Positions 1 through 4,686 of a stretch of DNA of 5,896 nucleotides are shown one piece after another. The notes under the pieces were generated by a model. It ran no database searches. It saw nothing but the letters and a program-made list of their open reading frames with translations, and was not told the origin of the DNA. The stretch is from Spirochaetia bacterium. GTDB taxonomy: Bacteria > Spirochaetota > Spirochaetia > Treponematales > Breznakiellaceae. A program made the position numbers and the translations under genes. Position 1 is the stretch's first letter. Each line of letters begins with the position of its first letter. The DNA lies in assembly GCA_026002595.1 (NCBI GenBank), contig BOBW01000099.1:1-5896 (forward strand). Reading direction: 5' to 3'.

Positions 1-60
1 TTGCTTCGCAAAGCCCTTATTCGGGCAACAAAAACGTCGCAAACCTTTCACGTTAAACGC
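1..60 (+). repeat. attC-0, right half of an integron attC site
   Basis: This is the tail of an attC site whose left half lies outside the window. The inner arm L' is CGCAAACC at 38-45, the invariant spacer TTTCAC is at 46-51, and the R' box GTTAAAC starts at 52, a perfect match to the integron consensus GTTRRRY. The expected crossover is between G52 and T53. The upstream part holds small stems (GCCC at 13-16 with GGGC at 23-26). The L' arm has the same sequence as in attC-3, so these two sites form a sub-class distinct from the other five. Confidence 0.85.
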
Positions 61-85
61 AATAAAATCTGGACGTCTGAAGATT

Positions 86-109
86 TCGCCCCGCATCCTT
101 GCGGGGCGA
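86..109 (+). other. GC-rich hairpin with ATCCTT loop (cassette 1)
   Basis: A 9-bp stem (86-94 with 101-109) encloses the six-base loop ATCCTT at 95-100. A second hairpin with the same loop but a different, still fully paired stem occurs at 1431-1452, also just inside a cassette start. Conserved loop plus changed paired stem suggests a functional structure. There is no T-run after it, so it is not a standard terminator. Confidence 0.6.
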
Positions 110-133
110 TGAAAGGAATTATAAAAAGAATTG

Positions 134-154
134 TGCTAAGCGGCTTCGCCGCTA
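134..154 (+). repeat. 21-bp direct repeat with hairpin, copy 1
   Basis: The 21-bp sequence here recurs exactly at 480-500. It contains a 6-bp stem AGCGGC/GCCGCT with the loop TTC (139-153). The two copies flank the small membrane protein gene at 228-473 in the same orientation. Its role is unknown; a dispersed hairpin repeat or a trace of insertion are possible. Confidence 0.75.
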
Positions 155-156
155 TA

Positions 157-185
157 TTGACTAATAATATTTTTTATTATAGAAT
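157..185 (+). promoter_or_regulatory. candidate promoter of cassette 1
   Basis: TTGACT (157-162) is followed after 17 bp by TAGAAT (180-185), each matching the sigma70 consensus at five of six bases. Transcription would start near 192, almost on the ATG at 193 of an 11-codon open frame that ends in TAATG overlapping the start of the membrane protein gene. Confidence 0.5.
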
Positions 186-192
186 TGTAATT

Positions 193-228
193 ATGAAAAT
201 TCATACAAAAGGAATAAATCAGGCCTAA
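193..228 (+). CDS. possible 11-residue leader peptide
   Basis: ATG at 193 opens a frame of eleven codons (MKIHTKGINQA) that stops with TAA at 226-228. The final A is shared with the ATG of the next gene (TAATG), an arrangement typical of translational coupling. The predicted transcription start lies at about 192, so this would be a leaderless mini-gene. The downstream gene has only a distant Shine-Dalgarno-like AAAGGA (about 207-212), which makes coupling through this frame attractive. This is inference from layout only; the peptide itself is not recognisable. Confidence 0.3.
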   Translation: MKIHTKGINQA

Positions 229-473
229 TGAAAAACAGAAGAAAAATTATATTAATTCTAATCATTGCTATAGTTATTATTTTGGTATTATTTATTCCTG
301 TTCAATGTACAGTGCTTGAATATTCAGAACCTGAAACTATACCTCTTTGCCTGGCAATATTTGCATATATTTCATACGTTTTTGGTATAATAAGATTTAT
401 TGCAATAGTTTTATTGGTATTTTTAATAATAGTATTAATAAAATACATTAAGAATAAAGGATGGGAAAAATAA
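228..473 (+). CDS. small two-helix membrane protein, unknown function
   Basis: This gene encodes an 81-residue, very hydrophobic protein. A basic N-terminus (MKNRRK) leads into a first membrane segment at about residues 7-24. A short connecting stretch with CTVLEYSEPET follows, then a long hydrophobic region (about 42-73) that makes at least one more helix, and a basic tail KYIKNKGWEK. I do not recognise a family. The Cys at about residue 27 follows a hydrophobic segment, but the preceding residues IPVQ do not make a normal lipobox, so a lipoprotein is unlikely. It is the only credible gene of cassette 1. Its start was chosen at the TAATG overlap with a tiny upstream frame; the ribosome site is weak, so coupling may drive translation. 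The gene is much more AT-rich than the flanking attC. Confidence 0.7.
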   Translation: MKNRRKIILILIIAIVIILVLFIPVQCTVLEYSEPETIPLCLAIFAYISYVFGIIRFIAIVLLVFLIIVLIKYIKNKGWEK

Positions 474-479
474 TAATTA

Positions 480-500
480 TGCTAAGCGGCTTCGCCGCTA
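480..500 (+). repeat. 21-bp direct repeat with hairpin, copy 2
   Basis: This is an exact second copy of the repeat at 134-154 (stem AGCGGC/GCCGCT, loop TTC). It begins six bases after the stop codon of the membrane protein gene. Confidence 0.75.
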
Positions 501-515
501 GTTAAAAATAAGAAC

Positions 516-539
516 CCGTGCGCCCTCCATGGCGCCCGG
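516..539 (+). other. GC-rich hairpin with CTCCAT loop (cassette 1)
   Basis: A 9-position stem (516-524 with 531-539, one T/C mismatch at 519/536) encloses the loop CTCCAT (525-530). The same loop sits in a 13-bp stem at 2072-2103, in the same place relative to the next attC. No T-run follows on this strand. Together with 480-500 and attC-1 this accounts for most of the gene-free stretch from 474 to 825. Confidence 0.6.
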
Positions 540-548
540 CTAACGTAG

Positions 549-733
549 CAGATTTTACTGCGTTTAACATACGCTATACGCTGCGCCGCAGTAGCGGCTT
601 GGCCTACAGAAAAACGCAGTCGGCCTACGGCCTTTGTGCGTTTTTCTTCCGGCACATTTTTGCAGTTGCTGGAAACCTGCGGTTTCCTTTATCGCAACCG
701 CAAAAACGTCGTATAGCTTTCACGTTATGTGCC
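549..733 (+). repeat. attC-1
   Basis: R'' is GTTTAAC (562-568), spacer ATAC (569-572), L'' GCTATACG (573-580), L' CGTATAGC (710-717), spacer TTTCAC (718-723) and R' GTTATGT (724-730). L''/L' pair perfectly over 8 bp. R'' matches the start of its own cassette (52-60) rather than its adjacent R', exactly as expected when the crossover lies after the G of R' and each cassette brings its own first bases. The centre contains AAAAACGCA (610-618) pairing with TGCGTTTTT (637-645), a possible two-way terminator, and the stem TGCAGTTGC/GCAACCGCA with inner GGAAACC/GGTTTCC. From R'' to R' it spans 169 bp. Confidence 0.92.
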
Positions 734-774
734 ATTTGTCCTAAGATTTATTGTGATTATTGTATAAAATATGG

Positions 775-802
775 TTGACAAAATATTTTATATGAATATA
801 AT
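775..802 (+). promoter_or_regulatory. promoter of cassette 2
   Basis: TTGACA (775-780), a 16-bp spacer and TATAAT (797-802) are both perfect consensus hexamers. Transcription would begin around 809, so the purine-rich ribosome site AGAAGGAGG (807-815) lies at the very 5' end of the message, ten bases before the ATG at 826. Confidence 0.8.
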
Positions 803-825
803 CTATAGAAGGAGGAAGAAATAAA

Positions 826-1029
826 ATGGAAAATCTTAATTGTCTATGCCCAAATAAGGAATGTCCAGCACATGGGGAATGTAAGGCTTGTAGGGCGCTT
901 CACAAAAACAGAAAGACATACTGTCAATCGGATGCATCGCAAAAAGCTTTTATGAATTTCGCCTTTAAAATCTATTTCTTAAAAAAGTTAATTAATGGGA
1001 TGATTAGCAGGGAAATTAAGAAAATGTAA
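826..1029 (+). CDS. small Cys-rich, probably metal-binding protein
   Basis: This gene encodes a 67-residue protein whose first half carries six cysteines (residues 6, 8, 13, 19, 22, 33) and two histidines (16, 26). The pattern includes CPNKEC-PAHGEC-KAC-RALH, which resembles small bacterial proteins of the CxC...C..HG.C..C...H...C type found in many anaerobes and usually annotated as hypothetical. A zinc or other metal site is the natural reading but is inference. The second half is basic and moderately hydrophobic (FAFKIYFLKKLINGMISREIKKM) and could be an amphipathic helix. The start is well supported by the strong ribosome site GGAGG (811-815) and a consensus promoter immediately upstream. 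It is the sole gene of cassette 2. Confidence 0.8.
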   Translation: MENLNCLCPNKECPAHGECKACRALHKNRKTYCQSDASQKAFMNFAFKIYFLKKLINGMISREIKKM

Positions 1030-1095
1030 ACACAGTGATAGTTATATGTAGGGGATTTTCCTCTATGCCCCCTATAAAGGGTGGACTATATCATA

Positions 1096-1127
1096 GGTGA
1101 GTGTAAAGCTCGCCCTGTTATTTTTTT
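1096..1127 (+). terminator. likely rho-independent terminator of cassette 2
   Basis: GGTGAG (1096-1101) pairs with CTCGCC (1109-1114), including one G-U, around a 7-base loop. Seven T residues follow at 1121-1127 after a short gap. It lies 67 bases after the stop codon of the Cys-rich gene. The preceding GC-rich stretch (about 1051-1083) can form further short stems (GGGGA/TCCTC, CCC/GGG). I see no gene in 1128-1230. Confidence 0.5.
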
Positions 1128-1230
1128 GTTTATCAGTGTATGGTTAGCCACTATAAAAATAATTGTAAGAGCTTTGTATAATTATTAAAAACATATTTTA
1201 GAAATAATATAATAGAAAATAATGGTGTAC

Positions 1231-1413
1231 GGACAAACGGCACATAACATACGCTATACGCTGCGCCGCAGTAGCGGCTTGGCCTACGAAAAAACGCAGT
1301 CGGCCTTTGGCCTTTGTGCGTTTTTTCTCCGGCACATTTTTGCGGTTGCTGGAAACCTACGGTTTCCTTTATCGCAACCGCAAAAACGTCGTATAGCTTT
1401 CACGTTATGTGCC
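1231..1413 (+). repeat. attC-2
   Basis: R'' ACATAAC ends at 1248, spacer ATAC 1249-1252, L'' GCTATACG 1253-1260, L' CGTATAGC 1390-1397, spacer TTTCAC 1398-1403, R' GTTATGT 1404-1410. The centre has a hairpin with AAAAAACGCA (1289-1298) and TGCGTTTTTT (1317-1326), enclosing GGCC/GGCC. A second stem is TGCGGTTGC (1341-1349) with GCAACCGCA (1374-1382), enclosing GGAAACC/GGTTTCC. The R'' to R' span is 169 bp. The outer pairing with the start of the same cassette extends back to 1231. Confidence 0.93.
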
Positions 1414-1430
1414 ATTTTTTCTAAAAAAAG

Positions 1431-1452
1431 TGCGCCGCATCCTTGCGGCGCA
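1431..1452 (+). other. GC-rich hairpin with ATCCTT loop (cassette 3)
   Basis: An 8-bp perfect stem (1431-1438 with 1445-1452) has loop ATCCTT (1439-1444), identical to the loop of the hairpin at 86-109 although the stems differ. The candidate -35 box TTGCGG (1443-1448) lies within the loop and right arm, so extrusion of this hairpin could affect promoter use. Confidence 0.6.
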
Positions 1453-1471
1453 AGAAACAATATGATATAAT
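1443..1471 (+). promoter_or_regulatory. candidate promoter of cassette 3
   Basis: A perfect TATAAT at 1466-1471 stands 17 bp after TTGCGG (1443-1448), a weak -35 that keeps the TTG. The -10 element is strong; the -35 is uncertain and overlaps the ATCCTT-loop hairpin. Confidence 0.55.
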
Positions 1472-1512
1472 GAAAAAGTCATATTATGACATTATTATTC
1501 AAGGAGAAAATC

Positions 1513-2061
1513 ATGAAGAAATTCACACTTTTTTCAGTTTTTTTGTTTGTCTCTATTTTGGCTATGGCGGAAATTGCTGATATACCATTTGTTCCAGAGG
1601 AGTTCGATGTTGATATATTACAATATCCACATATGGTGTTAATGGATAATCCATCTTCAGAACAGCTTGATACCCATTATACTTTTACTGATAAAGCATC
1701 AAGTTATCAAATTCGTTATACATTTTTTAAACAAACTGTTCCTGATAGGAAAGACATCAAGATGGCATATGTCATGTGTATTCTCCCGGTAATATTTAAT
1801 GTTGCTGGTTATGAAACGGATCAGGTGGCAAATTTTAATGATAGCGATGTAAAAAATGAATTCAATGGAGATTTTGGTAGTACCGTTTTTATTATGGATC
1901 CGAAATCTGATTTTGGAAAGGGTTATAAATATATTATGCTGGATTTCTTTTATAAAAATAATCAAGGGATTGTTGTACGATCAATGTTGTTCAATGATTT
2001 AAATTTTGTACAAGGTAAATATTTCTTGGAAATATATCATTCATTTAAATTTCATGAATAA
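1513..2061 (+). CDS. secreted or periplasmic protein, unknown family
   Basis: This gene encodes a 182-residue protein with a clear signal peptide: MKK, a hydrophobic core (about residues 4-17) and a likely signal peptidase I site after AMA (LAMA|EIAD) near residue 19. The mature part is acidic at its start (EIADIPFVPEEFDVD) and rich in aromatic residues and alternating hydrophobics, as in a compact beta-rich domain. Phrases such as SSYQIRYTFFKQ and GYKYIMLDFFYKNNQG look like beta-strands. I do not recognise the family. The start at 1513 is chosen over the in-frame ATG at 1486 because AAGGAG (1501-1506) lies six bases upstream of it and the signal peptide begins directly there. It is the sole gene of cassette 3. 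Confidence 0.82.
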   Translation: MKKFTLFSVFLFVSILAMAEIADIPFVPEEFDVDILQYPHMVLMDNPSSEQLDTHYTFTDKASSYQIRYTFFKQTVPDRKDIKMAYVMCILPVIFNVAGYETDQVANFNDSDVKNEFNGDFGSTVFIMDPKSDFGKGYKYIMLDFFYKNNQGIVVRSMLFNDLNFVQGKYFLEIYHSFKFHE

Positions 2062-2071
2062 AATGTAAGAA

Positions 2072-2103
2072 TAGGCTGTTTGCCCTCCATGGCAAACAGC
2101 CTA
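2072..2103 (+). other. 13-bp stem hairpin with CTCCAT loop (cassette 3)
   Basis: Positions 2072-2084 pair perfectly with 2091-2103 around the loop CTCCAT (2085-2090). It begins ten bases after the stop codon of the secreted-protein gene and abuts the extended attC-3 arm. It is followed by an A-run, not a T-run, on this strand, so it may stabilise the message 3' end or act as an imperfect terminator rather than a classic one. The loop is shared with the hairpin at 516-539. Confidence 0.65.
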
Positions 2104-2289
2104 GAAAAAACGGCACATAACATACGGTTTGCGGTTCGGGGCTAAAGCCCCTCCGGGTTCCGTTCGCCTAGGTCAGTCGCTGCGCTCCTTCCCACGGCTC
2201 ACTCCACCCACATTTTTTGCGGCGCTGGAACGCTTCGCGTTCCTTTATCGCGCCGCAAAAAACGTCGCAAACCTTTCACGTTATGTGAA
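2102..2289 (+). repeat. attC-3 (divergent sub-class)
   Basis: R'' ACATAAC ends at 2121, spacer ATAC 2122-2125, L'' GGTTTGCG 2126-2133, L' CGCAAACC 2266-2273, spacer TTTCAC 2274-2279, R' GTTATGT 2280-2286. The L arms differ from the GCTATACG type but remain perfectly complementary and match the arm seen in attC-0. The centre is also different: GGGGC/GCCCC (2138-2151), no A-run/T-run hairpin, and a final stem GCGGCGC/GCGCCGC enclosing GGAACGC/GCGTTCC with loop TTC. It spans 172 bp. Confidence 0.9.
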
Positions 2290-2308
2290 ATTTTTTACCC
2301 AAGATTGG

Positions 2309-2337
2309 TTGACAAAATAAAAATGTTATATTATAAT
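2309..2337 (+). promoter_or_regulatory. consensus promoter of cassette 4
   Basis: TTGACA (2309-2314), exactly 17 bp, then TATAAT (2332-2337) make a full consensus sigma70 promoter. The ATG of the gene is at 2346, eight bases after the -10 box, so the transcript should be leaderless or nearly so. Confidence 0.85.
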
Positions 2338-2345
2338 GGGGCATT

Positions 2346-3176
2346 ATGTTACAATTTTTTATCGGAATAATCATTTTACTGGCTTTTTACGCTATTATTA
2401 TCAATAAAGTTGATAGTGGAAGGTGTTTTCGATATGAATACATTATTAAAACAGTAGCTATTATTGGGCTGGAAATTATTTGTTTTATATTAGTTGCAAT
2501 AAATGTATGGCCATTTTTAACATTTATATGTTTTATATCAATTATGGTTTTAATGTTTTTTAGCCTAAAATTTACAATCCAAAGATTTTACGATTTAAAT
2601 TTGTCTGGATGGTATATCCTATTAAAACTAATACCGATATTTAGTATTGGGGTAACAATATATTTATATTTTAAAAAGGGAGATTGTGAGATAAATGATT
2701 ATGACAAAGCAATTAATTACAAAAAATTATTCAAAAATAAACATTGTATTGATATATATAAAGATAGATTTATAATTGATGATGAAACATATAAATATGA
2801 AATATACTTGGATAAATATACTATAAAGCTCTATAAATATGGAGTTGATAATTTTTTTAAAGAATACCTGTTAAAAAATTATCAGGCAAAAGAGGACAAT
2901 ATGTATAAAATTATAGAATTTCCGATAAATGAATTTGATAACACGATAAATGACCTGGGATTAATAGTTATCAATAATTCATCTTATCTTAAGGTAAAAA
3001 ATTATGAAATATTTATAAGAAAAGAAAATTTTAAATATACGATAATAATAAATAAAGAGAACAATAAAGTTGCAAAAGAATTATATGATTTTTTTGACTT
3101 CCGGGAACATTTTATGAAGATGAAAGATATATATATTATAATGGAATTTATAAAAGAGATTTGGTGGAGTGGGTAA
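2346..3176 (+). CDS. DUF805-like membrane protein with long C-terminal extension
   Basis: This gene encodes a 276-residue protein. The first 115 residues contain about four membrane segments (near 3-20, 34-52, 54-75 and 89-109) and match the DUF805 pattern: a GR near the start (residues 25-26), then RFYDLNLSGW at 80-89 followed by LLKLIPIFSIG and a KGD turn at 111-113. Typical DUF805 proteins end soon after. This one continues for roughly 150 residues of charged, Tyr/Lys/Asn-rich soluble sequence that I cannot assign. The function of DUF805 is not established, so no role is claimed. The ATG sits eight bases after a consensus -10 box with no real ribosome site, pointing to leaderless translation. 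The stop codon at 3174-3176 lies inside the extended left arm of attC-4. Confidence 0.8.
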   Translation: MLQFFIGIIILLAFYAIIINKVDSGRCFRYEYIIKTVAIIGLEIICFILVAINVWPFLTFICFISIMVLMFFSLKFTIQRFYDLNLSGWYILLKLIPIFSIGVTIYLYFKKGDCEINDYDKAINYKKLFKNKHCIDIYKDRFIIDDETYKYEIYLDKYTIKLYKYGVDNFFKEYLLKNYQAKEDNMYKIIEFPINEFDNTINDLGLIVINNSSYLKVKNYEIFIRKENFKYTIIINKENNKVAKELYDFFDFREHFMKMKDIYIIMEFIKEIWWSG

Positions 3177-3354
3177 AAAACTTCACATAACATACGCTAT
3201 ACGCTGCGCCGCAGTAGCGGCTTGGCCTACGAAAAAACGCAGTCGGCCTTTGGCCTTAGTGCGTTTTTTCTCCGGCACATTTTTGTGCCCCTGGAAACCT
3301 ACGGTTTCCTTATTCGGGGCACAAAAACGTCGTATAGCTTTCACGTTATATGAC
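3170..3354 (+). repeat. attC-4
   Basis: R'' ACATAAC ends at 3191, spacer ATAC 3192-3195, L'' GCTATACG 3196-3203, L' CGTATAGC 3331-3338, spacer TTTCAC 3339-3344, R' GTTATAT 3345-3351. The possible two-way terminator hairpin is at 3232-3269 (A6-CGCA with TGCG-T6). The last stem has changed to TGTGCCCC/GGGGCACA compared with TGCGGTTGC/GCAACCGCA in attC-2, with pairing kept. The R'' to R' span is 167 bp. Confidence 0.93.
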
Positions 3355-3393
3355 ATGGGGCCTAAGCTGGTTGGAAAATATTTGAATAAATAC

Positions 3394-3422
3394 TGGACAA
3401 GACGAATAAAATATTATATTAT
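3394..3422 (+). promoter_or_regulatory. candidate promoter of cassette 5
   Basis: TGGACA (3394-3399) and TATTAT (3417-3422) are separated by 17 bp, each five of six to consensus. The start of transcription would be near 3429, giving a leader of about 40 bases that includes the ribosome site TAGGAGGG at 3455-3462. Confidence 0.55.
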
Positions 3423-3469
3423 CAATGTGGCTATTGTTGAAATTAATAGTTGCATAGGAGGGTATTGTA

Positions 3470-4069
3470 ATGTTGATACGGACAATGGAAAAAAAAGATA
3501 TTTTCGAGGTTCTTTCTGTAGCAGAATCAGCTTTTTCCGAGGAAAAATTATATAAATGGGCAGCTCAAAATAATAATGAACGTAGTATATTTATAAAAAG
3601 ATTTTTTGAATTTCGTTTAGAAGCTGGTTTTGGTAAAAACTTTATGGAAATCGCCGTTAATGATACAAATAAAATAGCAGGAGTGGCAATTTGGGTACCG
3701 CCTGTAGGAGATGGAAATAATAATGAAGGGATGCCCCCTGATTTTAATAAAATTTTCTTAAATATTAATAATAGTGTACAAGAACGTTGTTATAGATTTA
3801 TTAGTACAGTTATAGAGGCCGAAAACTTTTTTACCAAGCCATACTGGACTTTAGCTCCGATATTCATTCATAAAGGAATGCAGGGGAAAGGAATAGCATC
3901 TCTTTTAATAAATCGGCAATTAAAAATAATTGACAATAAACATTTACCATGTATACTTGTTACACAGGAAGAGAATAATATTCCTATATATGAAAGGTAT
4001 GGTTTTAAAACTGCCGTTGAAGTACCTATTGATGTTGGGATTATAAGTTATGGTATGATTAGAAAATAA
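3470..4069 (+). CDS. GNAT family N-acetyltransferase
   Basis: This gene encodes a 199-residue protein with GNAT fold hallmarks: an N-terminal IRTMEKKDI start typical of the family, a central strand (PYWTLAPIFIHKG) leading into the acetyl-CoA pyrophosphate loop QGKGIA at 138-143 (family motif Q/RxxGxG/A), and the C-terminal motif B region with NNIPIYERYGF (about 169-179). The expected activity is transfer of an acetyl group from acetyl-CoA to an amine. The substrate cannot be read from sequence, and antibiotic, polyamine or protein substrates are all possible. Start at 3470 is supported by the strong AGGAGG (3456-3461) seven to eight bases upstream. It is the only gene of cassette 5; acetyltransferases are common cargo in integron arrays. 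Confidence 0.88.
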   Translation: MLIRTMEKKDIFEVLSVAESAFSEEKLYKWAAQNNNERSIFIKRFFEFRLEAGFGKNFMEIAVNDTNKIAGVAIWVPPVGDGNNNEGMPPDFNKIFLNINNSVQERCYRFISTVIEAENFFTKPYWTLAPIFIHKGMQGKGIASLLINRQLKIIDNKHLPCILVTQEENNIPIYERYGFKTAVEVPIDVGIISYGMIRK

Positions 4070-4085
4070 AATAATAATGGAGTAC

Positions 4086-4269
4086 GGCCCCACGTCATAT
4101 AACATACGCTATACGCTGCGCCGCAGTAGCGGCTTGGCCTACGAAAAACCCCAGTCGGGCTTACGCCCTTTGTGGGGTTTTTCTCCGGCACATTTTTGCG
4201 GTTGCTGGAAACCTGCGGTTTCCTTTATCGCAACCGCAAAAACGTCGTATAGCTTTCACGTTATGTGCA
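4086..4269 (+). repeat. attC-5
   Basis: R'' ends at 4103 (ATATAAC, 4097-4103), spacer ATAC 4104-4107, L'' GCTATACG 4108-4115, L' CGTATAGC 4246-4253, spacer TTTCAC 4254-4259, R' GTTATGT 4260-4266. The terminator-like hairpin has changed to AAAAACCCCA (4144-4153) with TGGGGTTTTT (4173-4182), and its inner stem to GGGC/GCCC. Every change keeps pairing, good evidence that structure is selected. It spans 170 bp. Confidence 0.93.
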
Positions 4270-4314
4270 ATTGCGCCAAGATGTATAAAAAAGTATACAC
4301 TTAAATTTAGGCTA

Positions 4315-4343
4315 TTGCAAAAAAATAATAAGTTATATATAAT
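4315..4343 (+). promoter_or_regulatory. promoter of the toxin-antitoxin cassette
   Basis: TATAAT (4338-4343) is perfect; TTGCAA (4315-4320), 17 bp upstream, matches four of six bases. The ribosome site AAGGA (4353-4357) and ATG (4366) follow at normal distances. Confidence 0.6.
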
Positions 4344-4365
4344 AAAAAGTATAAGGACATATGAT

Positions 4366-4686
4366 ATGGAAACGATGGAAAAATTGCGAAAAAACGGTAT
4401 TTTCCTCAATTATGATGATATTATAGCCATTTGCAAAAAATATTATATAAACGAACTTTCGATATTTGGTTCATCAATTCGTGATGATTTTAACCAAAAT
4501 AGTGATATAGATATTCTTGTATCATTTAATAATTCAAATATAAATTTATTTGATATAATGGACTTGGAGAATGAGTTTTCAAAGTTACTTAATCGTGAAG
4601 TTGATATTGTAGAAAAAGAATCTCTAAAGAATCCAATACGAAAAAATAAAATACTATCAACAAGGGAAATAATATATGCCGCTTAA
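4366..4686 (+). CDS. mntA: MntA-type minimal nucleotidyltransferase (antitoxin)
   Basis: This gene encodes a 106-residue protein of the minimal nucleotidyltransferase type. The active-site signature is complete: GSSIRDDF at 35-42 followed by SDIDILV at 46-52, giving metal carboxylates Asp47 and Asp49, and a third Asp80 in NREVDIV. Characterised MntA proteins transfer AMP from ATP to a tyrosine of the partner HepT and so neutralise it; assignment of that role here rests on the partner gene directly downstream. The start at 4366 is chosen because AAGGA (4353-4357) is eight bases upstream and the resulting length is normal for the family; an in-frame ATG at 4315 lies in the promoter. The gene overlaps the HEPN gene by 11 bases, implying tight co-translation. 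Confidence 0.88.
   Translation: METMEKLRKNGIFLNYDDIIAICKKYYINELSIFGSSIRDDFNQNSDIDILVSFNNSNINLFDIMDLENEFSKLLNREVDIVEKESLKNPIRKNKILSTREIIYAA

Larger units (their letters stand above)
53..724 (+). mobile_element. integron gene cassette 1 (small membrane protein)
   Basis: This cassette is bounded by the crossover points of attC-0 (52/53) and attC-1 (724/725). Its first bases and the left arm of its own attC are complementary: positions 52-71 pair with 549-568 at 19 of 20 positions, the exception being A62/C558. Such pairing is expected because both ends come from one attC in the free circular cassette, but here it runs well past the R box. The cassette carries one small gene (228-473), two copies of a 21-bp hairpin repeat around it, and two larger hairpins near its ends. 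Confidence 0.9.
725..1404 (+). mobile_element. integron gene cassette 2 (Cys-rich small protein)
   Basis: This cassette lies between the crossover points of attC-1 and attC-2. Its start (724-741) pairs with the end before attC-2 (1231-1248) at 17 of 18 positions, the exception being A734/C1238. It holds a strong promoter, one 67-codon gene and about 200 bp of non-coding sequence with a likely terminator. Confidence 0.9.
1405..2280 (+). mobile_element. integron gene cassette 3 (secreted protein)
   Basis: This cassette lies between attC-2 and attC-3. Positions 1404-1423 pair with 2102-2121 at 19 of 20 positions, with A1414/C2111 as the single mismatch. It holds a hairpin with promoter, one secreted-protein gene and a 13-bp stem hairpin before attC-3. 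Confidence 0.9.
2281..3345 (+). mobile_element. integron gene cassette 4 (DUF805-type protein)
   Basis: This cassette lies between attC-3 and attC-4. It has the longest end-to-end pairing in the window: 2280-2301 with 3170-3191, 21 of 22 positions paired, the only exception being A2290/C3181. The 3' arm overlaps the last codons and stop of the gene, so coding and recombination sequence are shared. Confidence 0.92.
3346..4260 (+). mobile_element. integron gene cassette 5 (GNAT acetyltransferase)
   Basis: This cassette lies between attC-4 and attC-5. Its R box is a variant (GTTATATGAC), and the variant is matched by complementary change at its own far end (GTCATATAAC, 4094-4103), not by neighbouring sites. 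Positions 3345-3362 pair with 4086-4103 at 17 of 18, with A3355/C4093 as the exception. Confidence 0.92.

Noticed and set aside
1..228. Frame of 75 codons from the window start
   Set aside because: It begins inside attC-0, crosses the crossover point and a hairpin. Only its last 11 codons, from ATG 193, might be translated.
228..473. Lipoprotein reading of the cassette 1 protein
   Set aside because: The Cys near residue 27 is preceded by IPVQ, which is not an acceptable lipobox, and a second long hydrophobic segment follows.
518..778. Open frame of 86 codons on the + strand across attC-1
   Set aside because: It lies in the attC, and near-identical peptides arise from the other attC copies (1222-1470, 3169-3555, 4077-4304). 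No ribosome site; the pattern reflects the DNA repeat, not protein selection.
1486..1512. Upstream start for the secreted protein
   Set aside because: It would place nine residues before a perfect signal peptide and has no ribosome site; AAGGAG precedes the ATG at 1513.
1699..1965. Antisense frame within the secreted-protein gene, and similarly 3002-3193
   Set aside because: Low-complexity AT-rich antisense frames inside strong genes, without promoter or ribosome site.
2129..2320. Frame of 63 codons through attC-3
   Set aside because: It is attC sequence with no ribosome site, ending in the promoter of the next cassette.
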